From positions 3,534,001 through 3,598,000 of the forward strand of contig NZ_CP022303.1 of the NCBI RefSeq assembly GCF_004216475.1: 64,000 nt of DNA, given 5' to 3'. The notes below the pieces were generated by a model. That model was not told where the DNA came from and ran no database searches. It saw nothing but the letters and a program-made list of their open reading frames with translations. The translations under genes and the position numbers were made by a program. Below, in pieces: positions 8,591-18,378 of this stretch (position 1 is its first letter; each line of letters begins with the position of its first letter). This DNA comes from Thalassococcus sp. S3 (GTDB taxonomy: Bacteria; Pseudomonadota; Alphaproteobacteria; Rhodobacterales; Rhodobacteraceae).

Positions 8591-10216
8591 TCAGTCGGGC
8601 GCAAGGCTCTCTCCGCCCGGACGCAGGCGGAAGCGTTGGATTTTTCCCGTTTGCGTCTTCGGCAATGCGTCGCAAAACACGACCGAGCGCGGATATTTAT
8701 AGGGTGCGATCTGCGCCTTCACGTGATCCTGCAGATCCTTGGCTGTTGCTGCGTCTTTGAGCACGACATGCGCCTCCACCAGATGCCCGCGCGCTTCATC
8801 TGGCGCGCCGATTACAGCGCATTCGGACACGGCAGGGTGCGAGAGCAACGCCGCCTCCACCTCTGGCCCAGCGATATTGTAGCCCGAGGAGACGATCATA
8901 TCGTCGTTCCGCGCCGCGAAATGGAGATAGCCGTCCTCATCCATCGAAAAGCTATCGCCCGTGATGTTCCAGCCATCCATGACGTATTTCGCCTGCCTCT
9001 CATCGGCGAGATAACGGCACCCGGTTGGTCCTCGAACGGCGAGACGGCCCACGGTCCCGCGTGGCACCTCCTCCCCCGCATCGTTGAGGATCCGAGCTTC
9101 ATAGCCGGTCACCGGTTTCCCGGTGCAGGCCGGGCGGTGATCGTCAAAACGGTTCGAGATGAAGATGTGCAGCATCTCCGTCGCCCCGATCCCGTCCAGC
9201 ATCGGCTTGCCGGTCTTGTCCATCCACTCCTGATAGACTGGCGCGGGCAAGGTCTCCCCAGCCGACACCGCCGCCCGAAGCGAGGACAGATCCGCCCCCT
9301 CCTCCATCGCCTGCAGCATTGCCCGATAAGCCGTTGGCGCCGTGAAGCAAACGGTGGCTCCATAGGTTTCGATGATCTCGACCATGTTGGGCGGCGTGGC
9401 CTGTTCCAGCAGCGTGGCCGCAGCCCCGAAACGCAGGGGAAAGATCGCCAGACCGCCTAGCCCGAACGTAAAGGCCAGAGGTGGAGAGCCGACAAAGACA
9501 TCCTCCGGCACCACGCCCAAAACCTCCCGCGCATACCCGTCGGCGATGATCAGCAGGTCGCGGTGAAAATGCATCGTAGCCTTGGGGTTGCCGGTTGTTC
9601 CTGAGGTAAATCCCAGCAGGGCGACATCGTCGCGTCCGGTTTGCACGGCATCAAAGCGCACAGGTTTCTGCAACGCCAGACGATCCAGTTCGGCATCGTG
9701 GTTCGAAGTTCCGTCGAACCCGATCACCGACTTGAGGTGCGCGCTGTCCTTCGCACAGCCCACAAGCTCGTCCATCAGCCGCGTGTCGCAGAGGGCAAAT
9801 TCGATCTCTGCCTTGTCCACAATCGCGCTGAGTTCGCCCGCCCGTAGCATCGGCATCGTATTGACGACAACGGCGCCCGCCTTGGTCGCTGCCAGCCAGC
9901 AGGCCACCATTGCCGGGTTGTTGGCCGAGCGGATCAGCACGCGATTTCCCGGCTTTACGCCAATATCCTCAACCAGCGCATGCGCCAGCCGGTTGGTCCA
10001 GTCGCTCAGCTCCTTGTAGGTCCGCCGGCGCCCGTTTCCGATCAGCGCGGTGTGATCTCCAAAACCCTTTTCCACCATCGCATCAGTGAGTTCGACAGCC
10101 GCATTCAGCCGATCGGGATAGTCGAAGCCATCCAGCAGAAAATCCGGCTGGGCATCGGCCAGAGGCAGATTGTCCCTTGTAAAATTGTCCACATGCGCGG
10201 ATGGGCCTAACATCAT
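8591..10216 (-). CDS. 2-Aminobenzoate/benzoate-type CoA ligase (AMP-forming)
   Basis: A 541-residue acyl-adenylate enzyme. P-loop [21 protein letters not shown] gives the A3 motif, then [29 protein letters not shown], and the C-terminal YKYPRSV and catalytic Lys in [12 protein letters not shown]. The ATEMLHIF and KYPR regions resemble aromatic-acid ligases (benzoate, 2-aminobenzoate) more than acetyl-CoA synthetases. It would make the aryl-CoA thioester that the two-domain flavoprotein of the same operon attacks. Its start overlaps the stop of the acyl-CoA dehydrogenase gene within an ATGATG sequence. Exact substrate is inferred from context. Confidence 0.87.
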   Translation of the reverse strand: MMLGPSAHVDNFTRDNLPLADAQPDFLLDGFDYPDRLNAAVELTDAMVEKGFGDHTALIGNGRRRTYKELSDWTNRLAHALVEDIGVKPGNRVLIRSANNPAMVACWLAATKAGAVVVNTMPMLRAGELSAIVDKAEIEFALCDTRLMDELVGCAKDSAHLKSVIGFDGTSNHDAELDRLALQKPVRFDAVQTGRDDVALLGFTSGTTGNPKATMHFHRDLLIIADGYAREVLGVVPEDVFVGSPPLAFTFGLGGLAIFPLRFGAAATLLEQATPPNMVEIIETYGATVCFTAPTAYRAMLQAMEEGADLSSLRAAVSAGETLPAPVYQEWMDKTGKPMLDGIGATEMLHIFISNRFDDHRPACTGKPVTGYEARILNDAGEEVPRGTVGRLAVRGPTGCRYLADERQAKYVMDGWNITGDSFSMDEDGYLHFAARNDDMIVSSGYNIAGPEVEAALLSHPAVSECAVIGAPDEARGHLVEAHVVLKDAATAKDLQDHVKAQIAPYKYPRSVVFCDALPKTQTGKIQRFRLRPGGESLAPD

Positions 10217-11358
10217 GATCCCCCTGCGAATTGTCCCAAGGTCTGGCGGGCGATGACCACTTTCTGCACGTCCGAGGCGCCCTCGTAGATCCGCAAGGCC
10301 CGGATCTCGCGATACAGGCTTTCGACCATCTCACCCTGCCGCACGCCGTCCCCACCATGAAGCTGAAGGGCCGCATCGATGACCTTCTGCGCGTGATCCG
10401 TGGCAAAAAGCTTGGCCATCGCCGCCTCCCGCGTCACACGCGGCGCACCGCTATCCTTGGTCCAGGCGGCGCGGTAGATCAGCAGGGCCGCCGCATCCAC
10501 ATCAAGCGCCATATCGGCGATATGTCCTTGAACCAATTGCAAATCCGCAAGCGGCGCCCCCTGAACCTGCCGCGATGTCACGCGCCCCAGCGCTTCATCC
10601 AAAGCGCGCCGCGCAAAGCCCAAAGCGGCCGCCGCAACGGTGGAGCGGAAGACATCAAGCACCGACATCGCAATGGCGAACCCCTGCCCCGGCGCACCGA
10701 TCATGGCGGATTTCGGAACCCGCACGTCGTCGAATGTCAGCGTTGCGAGAGGATGCGGCGCCATCACCTGCAGCCGTTCGGTGACTTCCAATCCCGCCAG
10801 ATCAGGCGTCACGATGAAAGCGGAGAGTCCACGCGCGCCAGGCGCCTCCCCGGTGCGGGCAAAGAGCGTGTAGACGTCGGCAATGCCCCCATTACTGATC
10901 CAGGTTTTTTGTCCATTCAGCACATAACTCTGCCCGTCATCCACAGCAGACATCGTCGAATTCGCAACATCCGAACCTGATTGCGGTTCTGTCAACGCAA
11001 AGGCCGAGATTGCCTGACCCGCTTTCGTCTTCGGCAGCCATGCTTCCTGCTGCTCGGGCGTTCCAAAGAGCGAAATCGCCCCTGTTCCAAGCCCTTGCAT
11101 GGCAAAGGAGAAGTCCGCCAGCCCGTCATGCCGCGCCAGTGTCTCGCGGATCAGGCAAAGCGTGCGGACATCCAGCGCGCCGCCGGTATGCTCCAACCAA
11201 CCCTCTTGCCCCAAATCTGCCACCAGCGCCCGGCAGGCCGCGTCCACATCGGAATGATCCACAGGCAGATTGACATCGCACCAGCTCTCAAGAGCATCCG
11301 CCAAAGCCTTGTGATGTGGCTCAAAAAACGGCCAGTCCAGAAAACTGCGGTCTGGCAT
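10213..11358 (-). CDS. Acyl-CoA dehydrogenase
   Basis: A 381-residue FAD enzyme. Flavin-binding [27 protein letters not shown], and the C-terminal [21 protein letters not shown] and [10 protein letters not shown]; the Glu of YEG is the usual catalytic base. The start chosen is ATG 11358 ([13 protein letters not shown]) with a GAGGGAGCC site; an ATG ten codons upstream is possible. In the operon it probably oxidises a ring-derived acyl-CoA intermediate after ring opening, feeding beta-oxidation. Confidence 0.9.
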   Translation of the reverse strand: MPDRSFLDWPFFEPHHKALADALESWCDVNLPVDHSDVDAACRALVADLGQEGWLEHTGGALDVRTLCLIRETLARHDGLADFSFAMQGLGTGAISLFGTPEQQEAWLPKTKAGQAISAFALTEPQSGSDVANSTMSAVDDGQSYVLNGQKTWISNGGIADVYTLFARTGEAPGARGLSAFIVTPDLAGLEVTERLQVMAPHPLATLTFDDVRVPKSAMIGAPGQGFAIAMSVLDVFRSTVAAAALGFARRALDEALGRVTSRQVQGAPLADLQLVQGHIADMALDVDAAALLIYRAAWTKDSGAPRVTREAAMAKLFATDHAQKVIDAALQLHGGDGVRQGEMVESLYREIRALRIYEGASDVQKVVIARQTLGQFAGGS

Positions 11359-11359
11359 T

Positions 11360-11404
11360 ATCCACAAGGCTCCCTCTTCATCTTGCAAAATAAACTCCCG
11401 CCGG
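11360..11404 (-). repeat. Terminator-like element of a type also seen at 20752-20787
   Basis: On the minus strand this reads CCTCCGGCGGGAGTTTATTT, then TGCAAGATGAAGAGGGAG. It has a short GC hairpin (CTCC/GGAG) followed by a T-rich stretch and a purine-rich end. It lies between the crotonase and acyl-CoA dehydrogenase genes inside the operon, and overlaps the alternative dehydrogenase start and its ribosome site. A close relative lies at 20752-20787. It may act as an attenuator or be a dispersed repeat; function unproven. Confidence 0.4.
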
Positions 11405-11457
11405 AGGCTCCCTCACCCCGCCAGAAGCACCATCCACCGACCACGGTGCACATCATC

Positions 11458-12258
11458 TCAATCCCCCTCGAAGACCGGCTTCTCTTTGGCGACGAACGCC
11501 TTGTAAGCCCGCTCGAAATCACCGGTCTGCATGCAGATTGCCTGTGCTTGCGCTTCGGCCTCGATGGCCTGTTCGATCGACATCGACCATTCCTGCGCAA
11601 GCATTGTCTTGGTCATCATATGTGCGAAATTGGGTCCCGCCGCGATGCGAAGCGCCATCTCCCGCGCCTCCGCCTCCAGATCAGCGCCGGGCACGAGGCG
11701 GTTGAAAAAGCCCCATCTTTCGCCCTCATCCGCATTCATCGACCGGCCCGTATAAAGCAACTCCGCCGCACGGCCCTGACCGATAATCCTCGGCAGGATC
11801 GCGCAGGCGCCCATGTCGCAACCGGCAAGGCCCACGCGTGTGAAAAGGAAGGCTGTTTTGGCATCCGGCGTTCCGATGCGCAGGTCCGCGGCCATCGCGA
11901 TAATGGCGCCCGCGCCCACGCAGATGCCGTCAACGGCGGCGATGACGGGCTTGCCGCAATTCACGATGGCCTTGACCAGATCGCCGGTCATACGCGTGAA
12001 CGTCAAAAGCTCCTTCATGTTCATCCGCGTCAAAGGGCCAATGATGTCATGCACATCGCCGCCAGAGCTGAAGTTGCCCCCGTTTGAGGCAAAGACCACC
12101 GCGTCCACGTCGTCGGCATAGACCAGATCGCGGAACCAGTCGCGCAACTCGGCGTAGCTGTCGAAGGTCAACGGGTTCTTCCGGTCGGGCCGGTTCAGCG
12201 AAACGGTCGCGATCCGGTCCTCGATCCGGCATAGGAAATGGTCCACATCACTGCGCAT
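11458..12258 (-). CDS. Crotonase-fold enzyme (enoyl-CoA hydratase/isomerase family) lacking both hydratase Glu
   Basis: A 266-residue crotonase superfamily protein: [15 protein letters not shown], oxyanion-hole segments [16 protein letters not shown] and [19 protein letters not shown]. By hand alignment to rat mitochondrial hydratase, the first catalytic Glu (in GGGCELAM) is Ile here (GAGAIIAM) and the second (in QPEILLG) is Arg (FTRVGL). A plain hydratase activity is therefore doubtful; C-C hydrolysis, ring opening, isomerisation or lyase chemistry are alternatives. The start is ATG 12258, overlapping the end of the MarR gene by 11 nt. It belongs to the aromatic-CoA operon. Confidence 0.85.
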   Translation of the reverse strand: MRSDVDHFLCRIEDRIATVSLNRPDRKNPLTFDSYAELRDWFRDLVYADDVDAVVFASNGGNFSSGGDVHDIIGPLTRMNMKELLTFTRMTGDLVKAIVNCGKPVIAAVDGICVGAGAIIAMAADLRIGTPDAKTAFLFTRVGLAGCDMGACAILPRIIGQGRAAELLYTGRSMNADEGERWGFFNRLVPGADLEAEAREMALRIAAGPNFAHMMTKTMLAQEWSMSIEQAIEAEAQAQAICMQTGDFERAYKAFVAKEKPVFEGD

Positions 12259-12721
12259 CGGCGCCCTCCTTCTGATCCAAAAGCCGCGCCAATGCGCCCG
12301 CCATCTCCGCCGCAGCCTCGGGCGAGAGGCCCGCAAGCTGCGCGTCGATCCAGCCTTCATGCGCCGCGGCCTGACGCGCGAATTCTTCCTCGCCCTTGCG
12401 CGTCAGCCGCACGGCGGAGGCGCGGCGGTCGCCCGCAACAGGCACGCGGATGACGAAGCCGTCCTCGACCAGACGATCCACGATGCCGGTCACATTGCCG
12501 TTCGAAACGCGCAAAACGCCTGAAAGCTGGCTCATCTTCAGCCCGTCACGATGCCGGCTCAGCGCTGCCATCACGTCAAAGCGCGGCAGCGTCGTGCCGA
12601 AGTCGCGGCGCAGATGGTCGCGCAACTCGGCCTCCACGGTGCGGGTGGTGCGCAACAGGCGCAGCCACAGCCTGAGCCGGGTTTTGGAAGGCGGCTCATC
12701 GGTGATCGTGTCGGGCGTCAT
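12248..12721 (-). CDS. MarR-family regulator inside the aromatic-CoA operon
   Basis: A 157-residue MarR protein with a winged helix ([30 protein letters not shown]) and the wing motif [19 protein letters not shown] 12721 overlaps the SDR stop by 4 nt; longer in-frame readings enter the SDR gene and are not credible. Being within the operon suggests feedback control, with an aryl-CoA or the free acid as effector, as for other MarR regulators of aromatic-acid pathways. The operator is probably in 15762-15900 but I cannot point to an exact site. Confidence 0.88.
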   Translation of the reverse strand: MTPDTITDEPPSKTRLRLWLRLLRTTRTVEAELRDHLRRDFGTTLPRFDVMAALSRHRDGLKMSQLSGVLRVSNGNVTGIVDRLVEDGFVIRVPVAGDRRASAVRLTRKGEEEFARQAAAHEGWIDAQLAGLSPEAAAEMAGALARLLDQKEGADAQ

Positions 12722-13470
12722 ATCTCTCCTCCCGACAGGCTGAGCGCGTGGCCGTTCACTGACCGCGCCGCATCCGAGCAGAGCCAGAGGGCCGTTGCAG
12801 CGACCTCTGCGGGGTCGATCAGCCGGCCCTGCGGATTGCCCGCGATCAACTCTGCCACGGCCGCGTCTCGCGAACGGCCTGTCGCGGCAGTGATCTTGTC
12901 GATGGAGGCGTCGAGAAGCGGCGTATCGACGAAGCCCGGGCAGATGGCATTGACGGTCACACCCGTTCCCGCAAGCTCGACAGCCAACGCCCGGGTCAGG
13001 CCGATCACGCCGTGTTTTGCTGCGCAATAGCCGGACACATAAGAATATCCCTTGAGACCGGCTGTGGAGGCCACGGCGATCATCCGCCCCGTCTGCGCCT
13101 TGACGTCGGACAGGGCCCCGCGCCACAGGTTGAAGACACCGACCAGATTGACGTCCAGCATCGCCGTCAGATCATCCCGCGTCATCTTGCCAAAAGGCGC
13201 GCTGGAAGCTGCACCGGCATTGGCGATGGCAATGGAAACGGGGCCATTTTTCTTGCAAGCCGCCTCAAGCGCTGCATCCACGGCCTCCGCGTCGGTCACA
13301 TCGCAAGGCACCGCGAGGGCGCCCGTTTTCTCTGCCACCTCGTTCAACGGCTCGGCCCGGCGACCCAGTATGGTCACTTTGGCGCCCGCCTCGGCATAGG
13401 CCTCTGCCAGGGCCGCGCCAACGCCGGATCCGCCACCGGAAATCACGGTATGGGCGCCCGCGACGCTCAT
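12718..13470 (-). CDS. Short-chain dehydrogenase/reductase (SDR)
   Basis: A 250-residue classical SDR: nucleotide-binding [22 protein letters not shown] motif [12 protein letters not shown], catalytic Ser in VASTAG and YxxxK as YCAAK, then [12 protein letters not shown]. It probably oxidises a 3-hydroxyacyl-CoA or reduces a ring ketone. Its ATG overlaps the stop of the upstream flavoprotein gene by 4 nt, and its stop overlaps MarR by 4 nt. Confidence 0.92.
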   Translation of the reverse strand: MSVAGAHTVISGGGSGVGAALAEAYAEAGAKVTILGRRAEPLNEVAEKTGALAVPCDVTDAEAVDAALEAACKKNGPVSIAIANAGAASSAPFGKMTRDDLTAMLDVNLVGVFNLWRGALSDVKAQTGRMIAVASTAGLKGYSYVSGYCAAKHGVIGLTRALAVELAGTGVTVNAICPGFVDTPLLDASIDKITAATGRSRDAAVAELIAGNPQGRLIDPAEVAATALWLCSDAARSVNGHALSLSGGEI

Positions 13471-15761
13471 ACCTTCATCTCCCCCTCCGCCGCGCGGTCG
13501 GCGAGGCGCCAGGCCTGATCGCGACCGGCGAGATAGGGGAGCGGCCAGTCGGCGTGACGGTCGCCGATTTCGGTGGCCGCGTGGAAGGTCCAGTAGGGAT
13601 CGGCCAGATGCGGGCGGCCCACACAGACCAGATCAGCTCTGCCTGCCAGCAGGATCGAGTTCACGTGATCGGGCTCGTAGATATTGCCGACTGCCATCGT
13701 GGCGACGTCTGCCTCGTTCCGGATCCGGTCCGAAAACGGCGTCTGAAACATGCGACCATAGACCGGTTTAGCCTCGGTCGAGGTCTGGCCGGCTGAAATG
13801 TCGAGGATATCGGCACCCGCCGCCGAGAACATCGCGGCAATTTGCACAGCGTCCTCGGGCGTGATCCCGTCATCGCCCACCCAATCATTGGCGGAGATGC
13901 GGACGGACATGGGCTTTCCCTCGGGCCACGCGGCGCGCATGGCTTTGAAAACCTCCAACGGGTAACGCATGCGGTTTTCCAGCGATCCGCCATAATCGTC
14001 GGTACGAATGTTGGAGAGCGGCGAGATAAAGGACGAGATCAGATAGCCGTGGGCGGCGTGCAACTCGATCATGTCAAAGCCCGCGCGGTCCGCCATCTTC
14101 GCGGCGGCAACGAATTCGTCCCGGATCGCATCCATGTCCGCGCGCGTGATCTCGCGCGGGACCGGGTTTTCCTCGGACCATGGAATGGCGGAGGCCGACA
14201 AGGTCTCCCAGTTGCCGTCGGGAAGGGGCGCATCCATCCGCTCCCATCCCAGCTGGGTCGAGCCCTTGCGCCCCGAATGGCCGATCTGGCAGCAGATCTT
14301 GGCTTCGGTCTCCGCATGCACGAAATCGGTGAGGCGGCGCCAGGCCGCCTCATGCTCGGGCGCGTAAAGGCCGGGGCAGCCATGGGTGATGCGGCCCGTG
14401 TCGGACACGCACGTCATCTCGGTATAGACAAGGCCCGCGCCGCCCTTGGCGCGCTCGCCATAATGGATGAGATGCCAATCGGTGGGGCAGCCCTCGACCG
14501 CCTTGTATTGCGCCATGGGCGAGACGACGACGCGGTTGGCGAGATGCATCTCGCGCAGGCGGAAGGGGGCGAACATGGGCGCACGGATGGGCGCGTTCTG
14601 CCGCGCGCCCGCCTGATCCTGAAACCATTTCTCCGCTGAACCCAGCCAGTGCCCATCGCGTTCGCGCAAGTTTTCGTGGCTGATCCTCTGGGACCTTGTG
14701 AGCAGCGAATAGTTAAGCTGCACCGGGTCGAGATCGAGATACCGCTCCACATCCTCGAACCATTCCAGCGAGTTGCGAGCCGCCGATTGCAGACGTAGAA
14801 CCTCAAGCCGGCGTTCGTCTTCGTAGCGCGCAAAGGCAGCTTCGATGCTTTGCTCTTCGGTCAGCAATTCGGCAAGCGTGGCGGCACTTTCCATCGCCAG
14901 CTTGGTGCCGGAGCCGATGGAGAAATGCGCGGTCGCCGCCGCGTCGCCCAATAGAACGACATTGTCGTGAGACCACTTTTCGCAGAGCACACGGGGAAAT
15001 TGGATCCAGGCGGAACCGCGGATGTGGTTGGCGTTGGTCATGAGGGCGTGACCGCCGAGATAATCCTTGAAGATGTCCTCGCAGACCGCGATGGATTCCT
15101 GCTGTGTCATTTTGTCGAAGCCGAAAGCCTCGAACGTCTCGGGCCCGCATTCGACGATGAATGTCGCGGTGTCGTCATCGAATTGATAGGCGTGGACCCA
15201 GATCCAGCCCTTGTCGGTCTTTTCGAAGATGAAGGTGAAGGCGTCGTCGAATTTCTGATGTGTGCCCAGCCAGACGAAATGGCATTTGCGCACGTCCACA
15301 TTGGGCTGGAAACTGTCGGCGAATTCCATGCGTGTCTTGGAGTTCAGCCCGTCGCAGGCGACCACGACATCGTAATCGTCCTTGTAGCGGCTGGCGCTTT
15401 CAATCTCCGTCTCGAAGCGGAGATTTACGCCGAGTTCCCGCGCGCGGGCCTGCAGGATCAACAAGAGCCTCTTACGCCCGATGCCGCAGAAGCCATGGCC
15501 AGACGAAACAAGACGCTGGCCCTTGTGATGCAGCGCGATGTCATCCCAATAGGCGAAATGGGCCCGGATCTCCTCGGCACTGACGGGGTCGTTCGCGGCA
15601 AGGTTGCCGAGCGTTTCGTCTGACAAAACCACGCCCCAGCCGAACGTGTCGTCTGGGCGGTTGCGCTCCAACACGGTAATATCCGCATCCGGCTGACGCA
15701 GCTTGAGCGAGATTGCAAAATAGAGGCCGGCAGGACCGCCGCCGAGGCATAGAACCTTCAC
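13467..15761 (-). CDS. Two-domain flavoprotein: 2-aminobenzoyl-CoA monooxygenase/reductase or salicylyl-CoA 5-hydroxylase type
   Basis: A 764-residue fusion. Residues ~1-380 are an FAD aromatic monooxygenase ([51 protein letters not shown]). Residues ~395-760 are an Old Yellow Enzyme-type oxidoreductase ([50 protein letters not shown]). In Azoarcus evansii such an enzyme hydroxylates and then reduces the ring of 2-aminobenzoyl-CoA. The start is GTG 15761 with a GGGGAGG site; ATG 15794 has no good site. It is the first gene of the operon, and the CoA ligase and RidA partners favour an aminobenzoyl-CoA substrate, with salicylyl-CoA as the alternative. Confidence 0.9.
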   Translation of the reverse strand: MKVLCLGGGPAGLYFAISLKLRQPDADITVLERNRPDDTFGWGVVLSDETLGNLAANDPVSAEEIRAHFAYWDDIALHHKGQRLVSSGHGFCGIGRKRLLLILQARARELGVNLRFETEIESASRYKDDYDVVVACDGLNSKTRMEFADSFQPNVDVRKCHFVWLGTHQKFDDAFTFIFEKTDKGWIWVHAYQFDDDTATFIVECGPETFEAFGFDKMTQQESIAVCEDIFKDYLGGHALMTNANHIRGSAWIQFPRVLCEKWSHDNVVLLGDAAATAHFSIGSGTKLAMESAATLAELLTEEQSIEAAFARYEDERRLEVLRLQSAARNSLEWFEDVERYLDLDPVQLNYSLLTRSQRISHENLRERDGHWLGSAEKWFQDQAGARQNAPIRAPMFAPFRLREMHLANRVVVSPMAQYKAVEGCPTDWHLIHYGERAKGGAGLVYTEMTCVSDTGRITHGCPGLYAPEHEAAWRRLTDFVHAETEAKICCQIGHSGRKGSTQLGWERMDAPLPDGNWETLSASAIPWSEENPVPREITRADMDAIRDEFVAAAKMADRAGFDMIELHAAHGYLISSFISPLSNIRTDDYGGSLENRMRYPLEVFKAMRAAWPEGKPMSVRISANDWVGDDGITPEDAVQIAAMFSAAGADILDISAGQTSTEAKPVYGRMFQTPFSDRIRNEADVATMAVGNIYEPDHVNSILLAGRADLVCVGRPHLADPYWTFHAATEIGDRHADWPLPYLAGRDQAWRLADRAAEGEMKV

Positions 15762-15972
15762 CCGAACCCTCCCCAGGTCTTCGTTTGGTGACATTTGGGA
15801 AAGGCTGGGCCATGTCGGAATTTATTTCAAGTATAAAATTTCAAACCTAAAGCAGTTTTGGATAAAGCTGCGCAGCATTTGGGCAATCTCTATCTGGACA
15901 GAAATGTCTAGACACAAGTGCCCAGAGCGAATTAGCGTCCTCTCAAAAGACGGTCAGAAGGGAGAGTCGCGG
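15762..15972. promoter_or_regulatory. Divergent promoter region: aromatic-CoA operon / demethylase module
   Basis: This AT-richer gap separates the divergent start codons at 15761 and 15973. Around 15829-15846 it holds two direct TTTCAA copies 14 nt apart flanking TATAAAA, a plausible -10 and regulator-binding site. The clear ribosome site GGGAG before 15973 fixes the rightward start. I see no large palindrome. Confidence 0.45.
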
Positions 15973-18378
15973 ATGAAATCGCAATATCGAGTCGTCGTAA
16001 TTGGCGGCGGAGTGGTGGGGGCATCGGTCCTTTATCATCTGGCAAAGTTCGGCTGGACGGATGTGGTGATGCTGGAACGGTCGGTGCTGACCGCAGGGTC
16101 GTCCTGGCACGCGGCGGGGGGCATTCACGCGCTGAACGCGGACCCGAATATCGCCGCTCTGCAGGCCTACACCATCGACCTTCTGAGTGAGATTGAAGCG
16201 GAGAGCGGTCAGAATATCGGGCTGCACATGACAGGCGGGCTGACCATGGCGGGCACGCCGGAGCGTTGGGAATGGCTGCAATCGGCCTATCGCACCTTCC
16301 AATCCATCGGGATCGAGGATTGCCGCCTGGTCTCGCCCAAGGAAGCGCAGGACCTGTGCCCGATCATGTCAACGGACGGCCTGCTGGGCGGCATGTGGGC
16401 GGATCGCGAAGGGTATGTCGACACGACAGGCACGGTGCATGCCTATGCGATCGCGGCCAGAAAACGCGGAGCGGAATATTACGAGCACACCAAGGTCGAG
16501 GAGTTGATCCAGACCGATGAGGGCTGGCAGGTGGTCACCGACAAGGGGACGATCACGTGTGAGCATGTGGTGAATGCCGCCGGCCTCTGGGCCAAGCAGG
16601 TGGGGCGGATGGCGGGTGTGGAATTGCCGGTATCGCCGCTGAAACACCACTACCTGATCTCCGACACGATCCCTCAGCTTGAAGAGCTGGATTTCGAGGT
16701 GCCGATGACCGTGGACCTCGAAGGGTTCACCTATCTGCGGCAGGACCAGAAAGGCGTGCTGCTGGGTATCTACGAGATTGATCACGAGCATTGGGCCATG
16801 GACGGCGCACCGTGGGATTACGGGATGGAGCTCTTTCAGGAGCAGACCGACCGGATCGAAAAGGAGCTGATCCTGGGCTTTGAACGCTACCCCGCATTGC
16901 AGGAGGTGGGCGTGAAGACCTGGGTCAACGGCGCCTTTACCTTCTCGCCCGACGGTAATCCTCTGGTCGGTCCGGTACCGGGCAAGCGCGGCTATTGGAC
17001 GGCGTGTGCGGTTATGGCGGGCTTTCTGCAGGGCGGCGGCGTTGGCAAGAGCCTCGCCGAATGGATGATCCATGGCGAGCCCGAGGCGGATGTCTACGGC
17101 ATGGATGTCGCGCGCTATGGCCGCTTTGCCGAAAACAGGCGGTATATCCGCGAGACGACGGGGCAATTCTATTCACGCCGTTTCGTGATGACCTATCCCA
17201 ACGAACAGCTTCCCGCGGGCCGCCCGCTCAAGATGGCCCCGGCTCATGACGCAATGACCGAAGCGGGTTGCAAATGGGGCGTGAGCTGGGATCTTGAAGT
17301 GCCGCTTTATTTCGCGCCCAAGGGGTTTGAGGAAACGCCGACCCTGAAACGCTCCAACGCGTTTCCCATCGTGGCCGAGGAATGCAAGGCGATCCGCGAA
17401 GGCGTGGGGCTGCTCGATATCACCGGCTTCTCCCGTTACGAGGTGACGGGCCCTCGGGCGGAGGCGTGGCTCGACCGGATGATGGCGTCGAAGCTGCCGG
17501 AGCCGGGCCGCGCGCGGCTGGCGCCGATGCTGAGCGAGACGGGCAAGCTGAAAGGCGACCTGACGATGCTCAACTGGGGCGACGGGACCTGGTGGATCAT
17601 GGGCAGCTACTATCTGCGGGAGTGGCATATGCGCTGGTTCGCCGATCACATGGAAGACGGCGTCAGCGTCCGTGATCTGGGCGAAGAGGTGTGCGGCTTT
17701 GGTCTGGCCGGACCCAAATCGCGCGCGGTGATCGAGAAGGTGGCCGAGGGTGATGTCGGCGCCCTGCCTTTCATGGGCTGCGGGCGGTTCGATATCGGGC
17801 TGGTCCGCGCGCATGTGGCACGCATGTCGGTGACCGGAGAGTTAGGGTTCGAGATCTCTTGCCGCATGGGCGATCACGTGGCCTTGCGCCGGATGCTGCT
17901 GGAGGCAGGCGCCGAGGAGGGCCTCCGCGAATGCGGGTTCAACGCGATGCTCTCGACCCGGCTGGAAAAGAGCTTTGGCATCTGGAACGCCGAGTTCACT
18001 CAAGGCTACACGCCCGGCATGACCGGAATGGACCGCTGGATTGCCTGGGATAAGCCGGGCTTTGTCGGTCGTGACGCGGCATTGGCCGAGAGGGATGGCA
18101 ATGGCCCGACGCATCGGCTGGTGACGCTCGATGTCGCGGCCGAAGATGCAGATGCCAGCGGGTTCGAGCCGGTCTGGGCAGGCGATACCAAGGTGGGCTT
18201 CGTGACCTCCGGCGGGTACGGGCACCACCTGCAAAAATCGCTGGCCATGGCACTGGTCGAGCCGGACCACGCGGAGGAAGGCACCGAATTGTCGGTCCAT
18301 GTCGTCGGGGTCGAACGCAAGGCGCGGGTTATCCCCGCCTCGCCTTATGATCCCACGGGCCAGGCGATGCGGGCATGA
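15973..18378 (+). CDS. Dimethylglycine/sarcosine dehydrogenase-like FAD enzyme with GcvT domain
   Basis: An 801-residue protein. N-terminal DAO-type FAD domain: RVVVIGGGVVGASVLYHLAK, and SSWHAAGG, whose His is the covalent-flavin site in dimethylglycine dehydrogenases. A linker is followed by a C-terminal aminomethyltransferase (GcvT) half from about residue 430, with GLLDITGFSRYEVTGP and GLAGPKSR. Such enzymes oxidatively demethylate N-methyl amines and pass the C1 unit to tetrahydrofolate. The start is ATG 15973 with a GGGAG site. It overlaps the next gene by 4 nt, forming a module with an MttB-like methyltransferase and TetR. Confidence 0.9.
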   Translation: MKSQYRVVVIGGGVVGASVLYHLAKFGWTDVVMLERSVLTAGSSWHAAGGIHALNADPNIAALQAYTIDLLSEIEAESGQNIGLHMTGGLTMAGTPERWEWLQSAYRTFQSIGIEDCRLVSPKEAQDLCPIMSTDGLLGGMWADREGYVDTTGTVHAYAIAARKRGAEYYEHTKVEELIQTDEGWQVVTDKGTITCEHVVNAAGLWAKQVGRMAGVELPVSPLKHHYLISDTIPQLEELDFEVPMTVDLEGFTYLRQDQKGVLLGIYEIDHEHWAMDGAPWDYGMELFQEQTDRIEKELILGFERYPALQEVGVKTWVNGAFTFSPDGNPLVGPVPGKRGYWTACAVMAGFLQGGGVGKSLAEWMIHGEPEADVYGMDVARYGRFAENRRYIRETTGQFYSRRFVMTYPNEQLPAGRPLKMAPAHDAMTEAGCKWGVSWDLEVPLYFAPKGFEETPTLKRSNAFPIVAEECKAIREGVGLLDITGFSRYEVTGPRAEAWLDRMMASKLPEPGRARLAPMLSETGKLKGDLTMLNWGDGTWWIMGSYYLREWHMRWFADHMEDGVSVRDLGEEVCGFGLAGPKSRAVIEKVAEGDVGALPFMGCGRFDIGLVRAHVARMSVTGELGFEISCRMGDHVALRRMLLEAGAEEGLRECGFNAMLSTRLEKSFGIWNAEFTQGYTPGMTGMDRWIAWDKPGFVGRDAALAERDGNGPTHRLVTLDVAAEDADASGFEPVWAGDTKVGFVTSGGYGHHLQKSLAMALVEPDHAEEGTELSVHVVGVERKARVIPASPYDPTGQAMRA

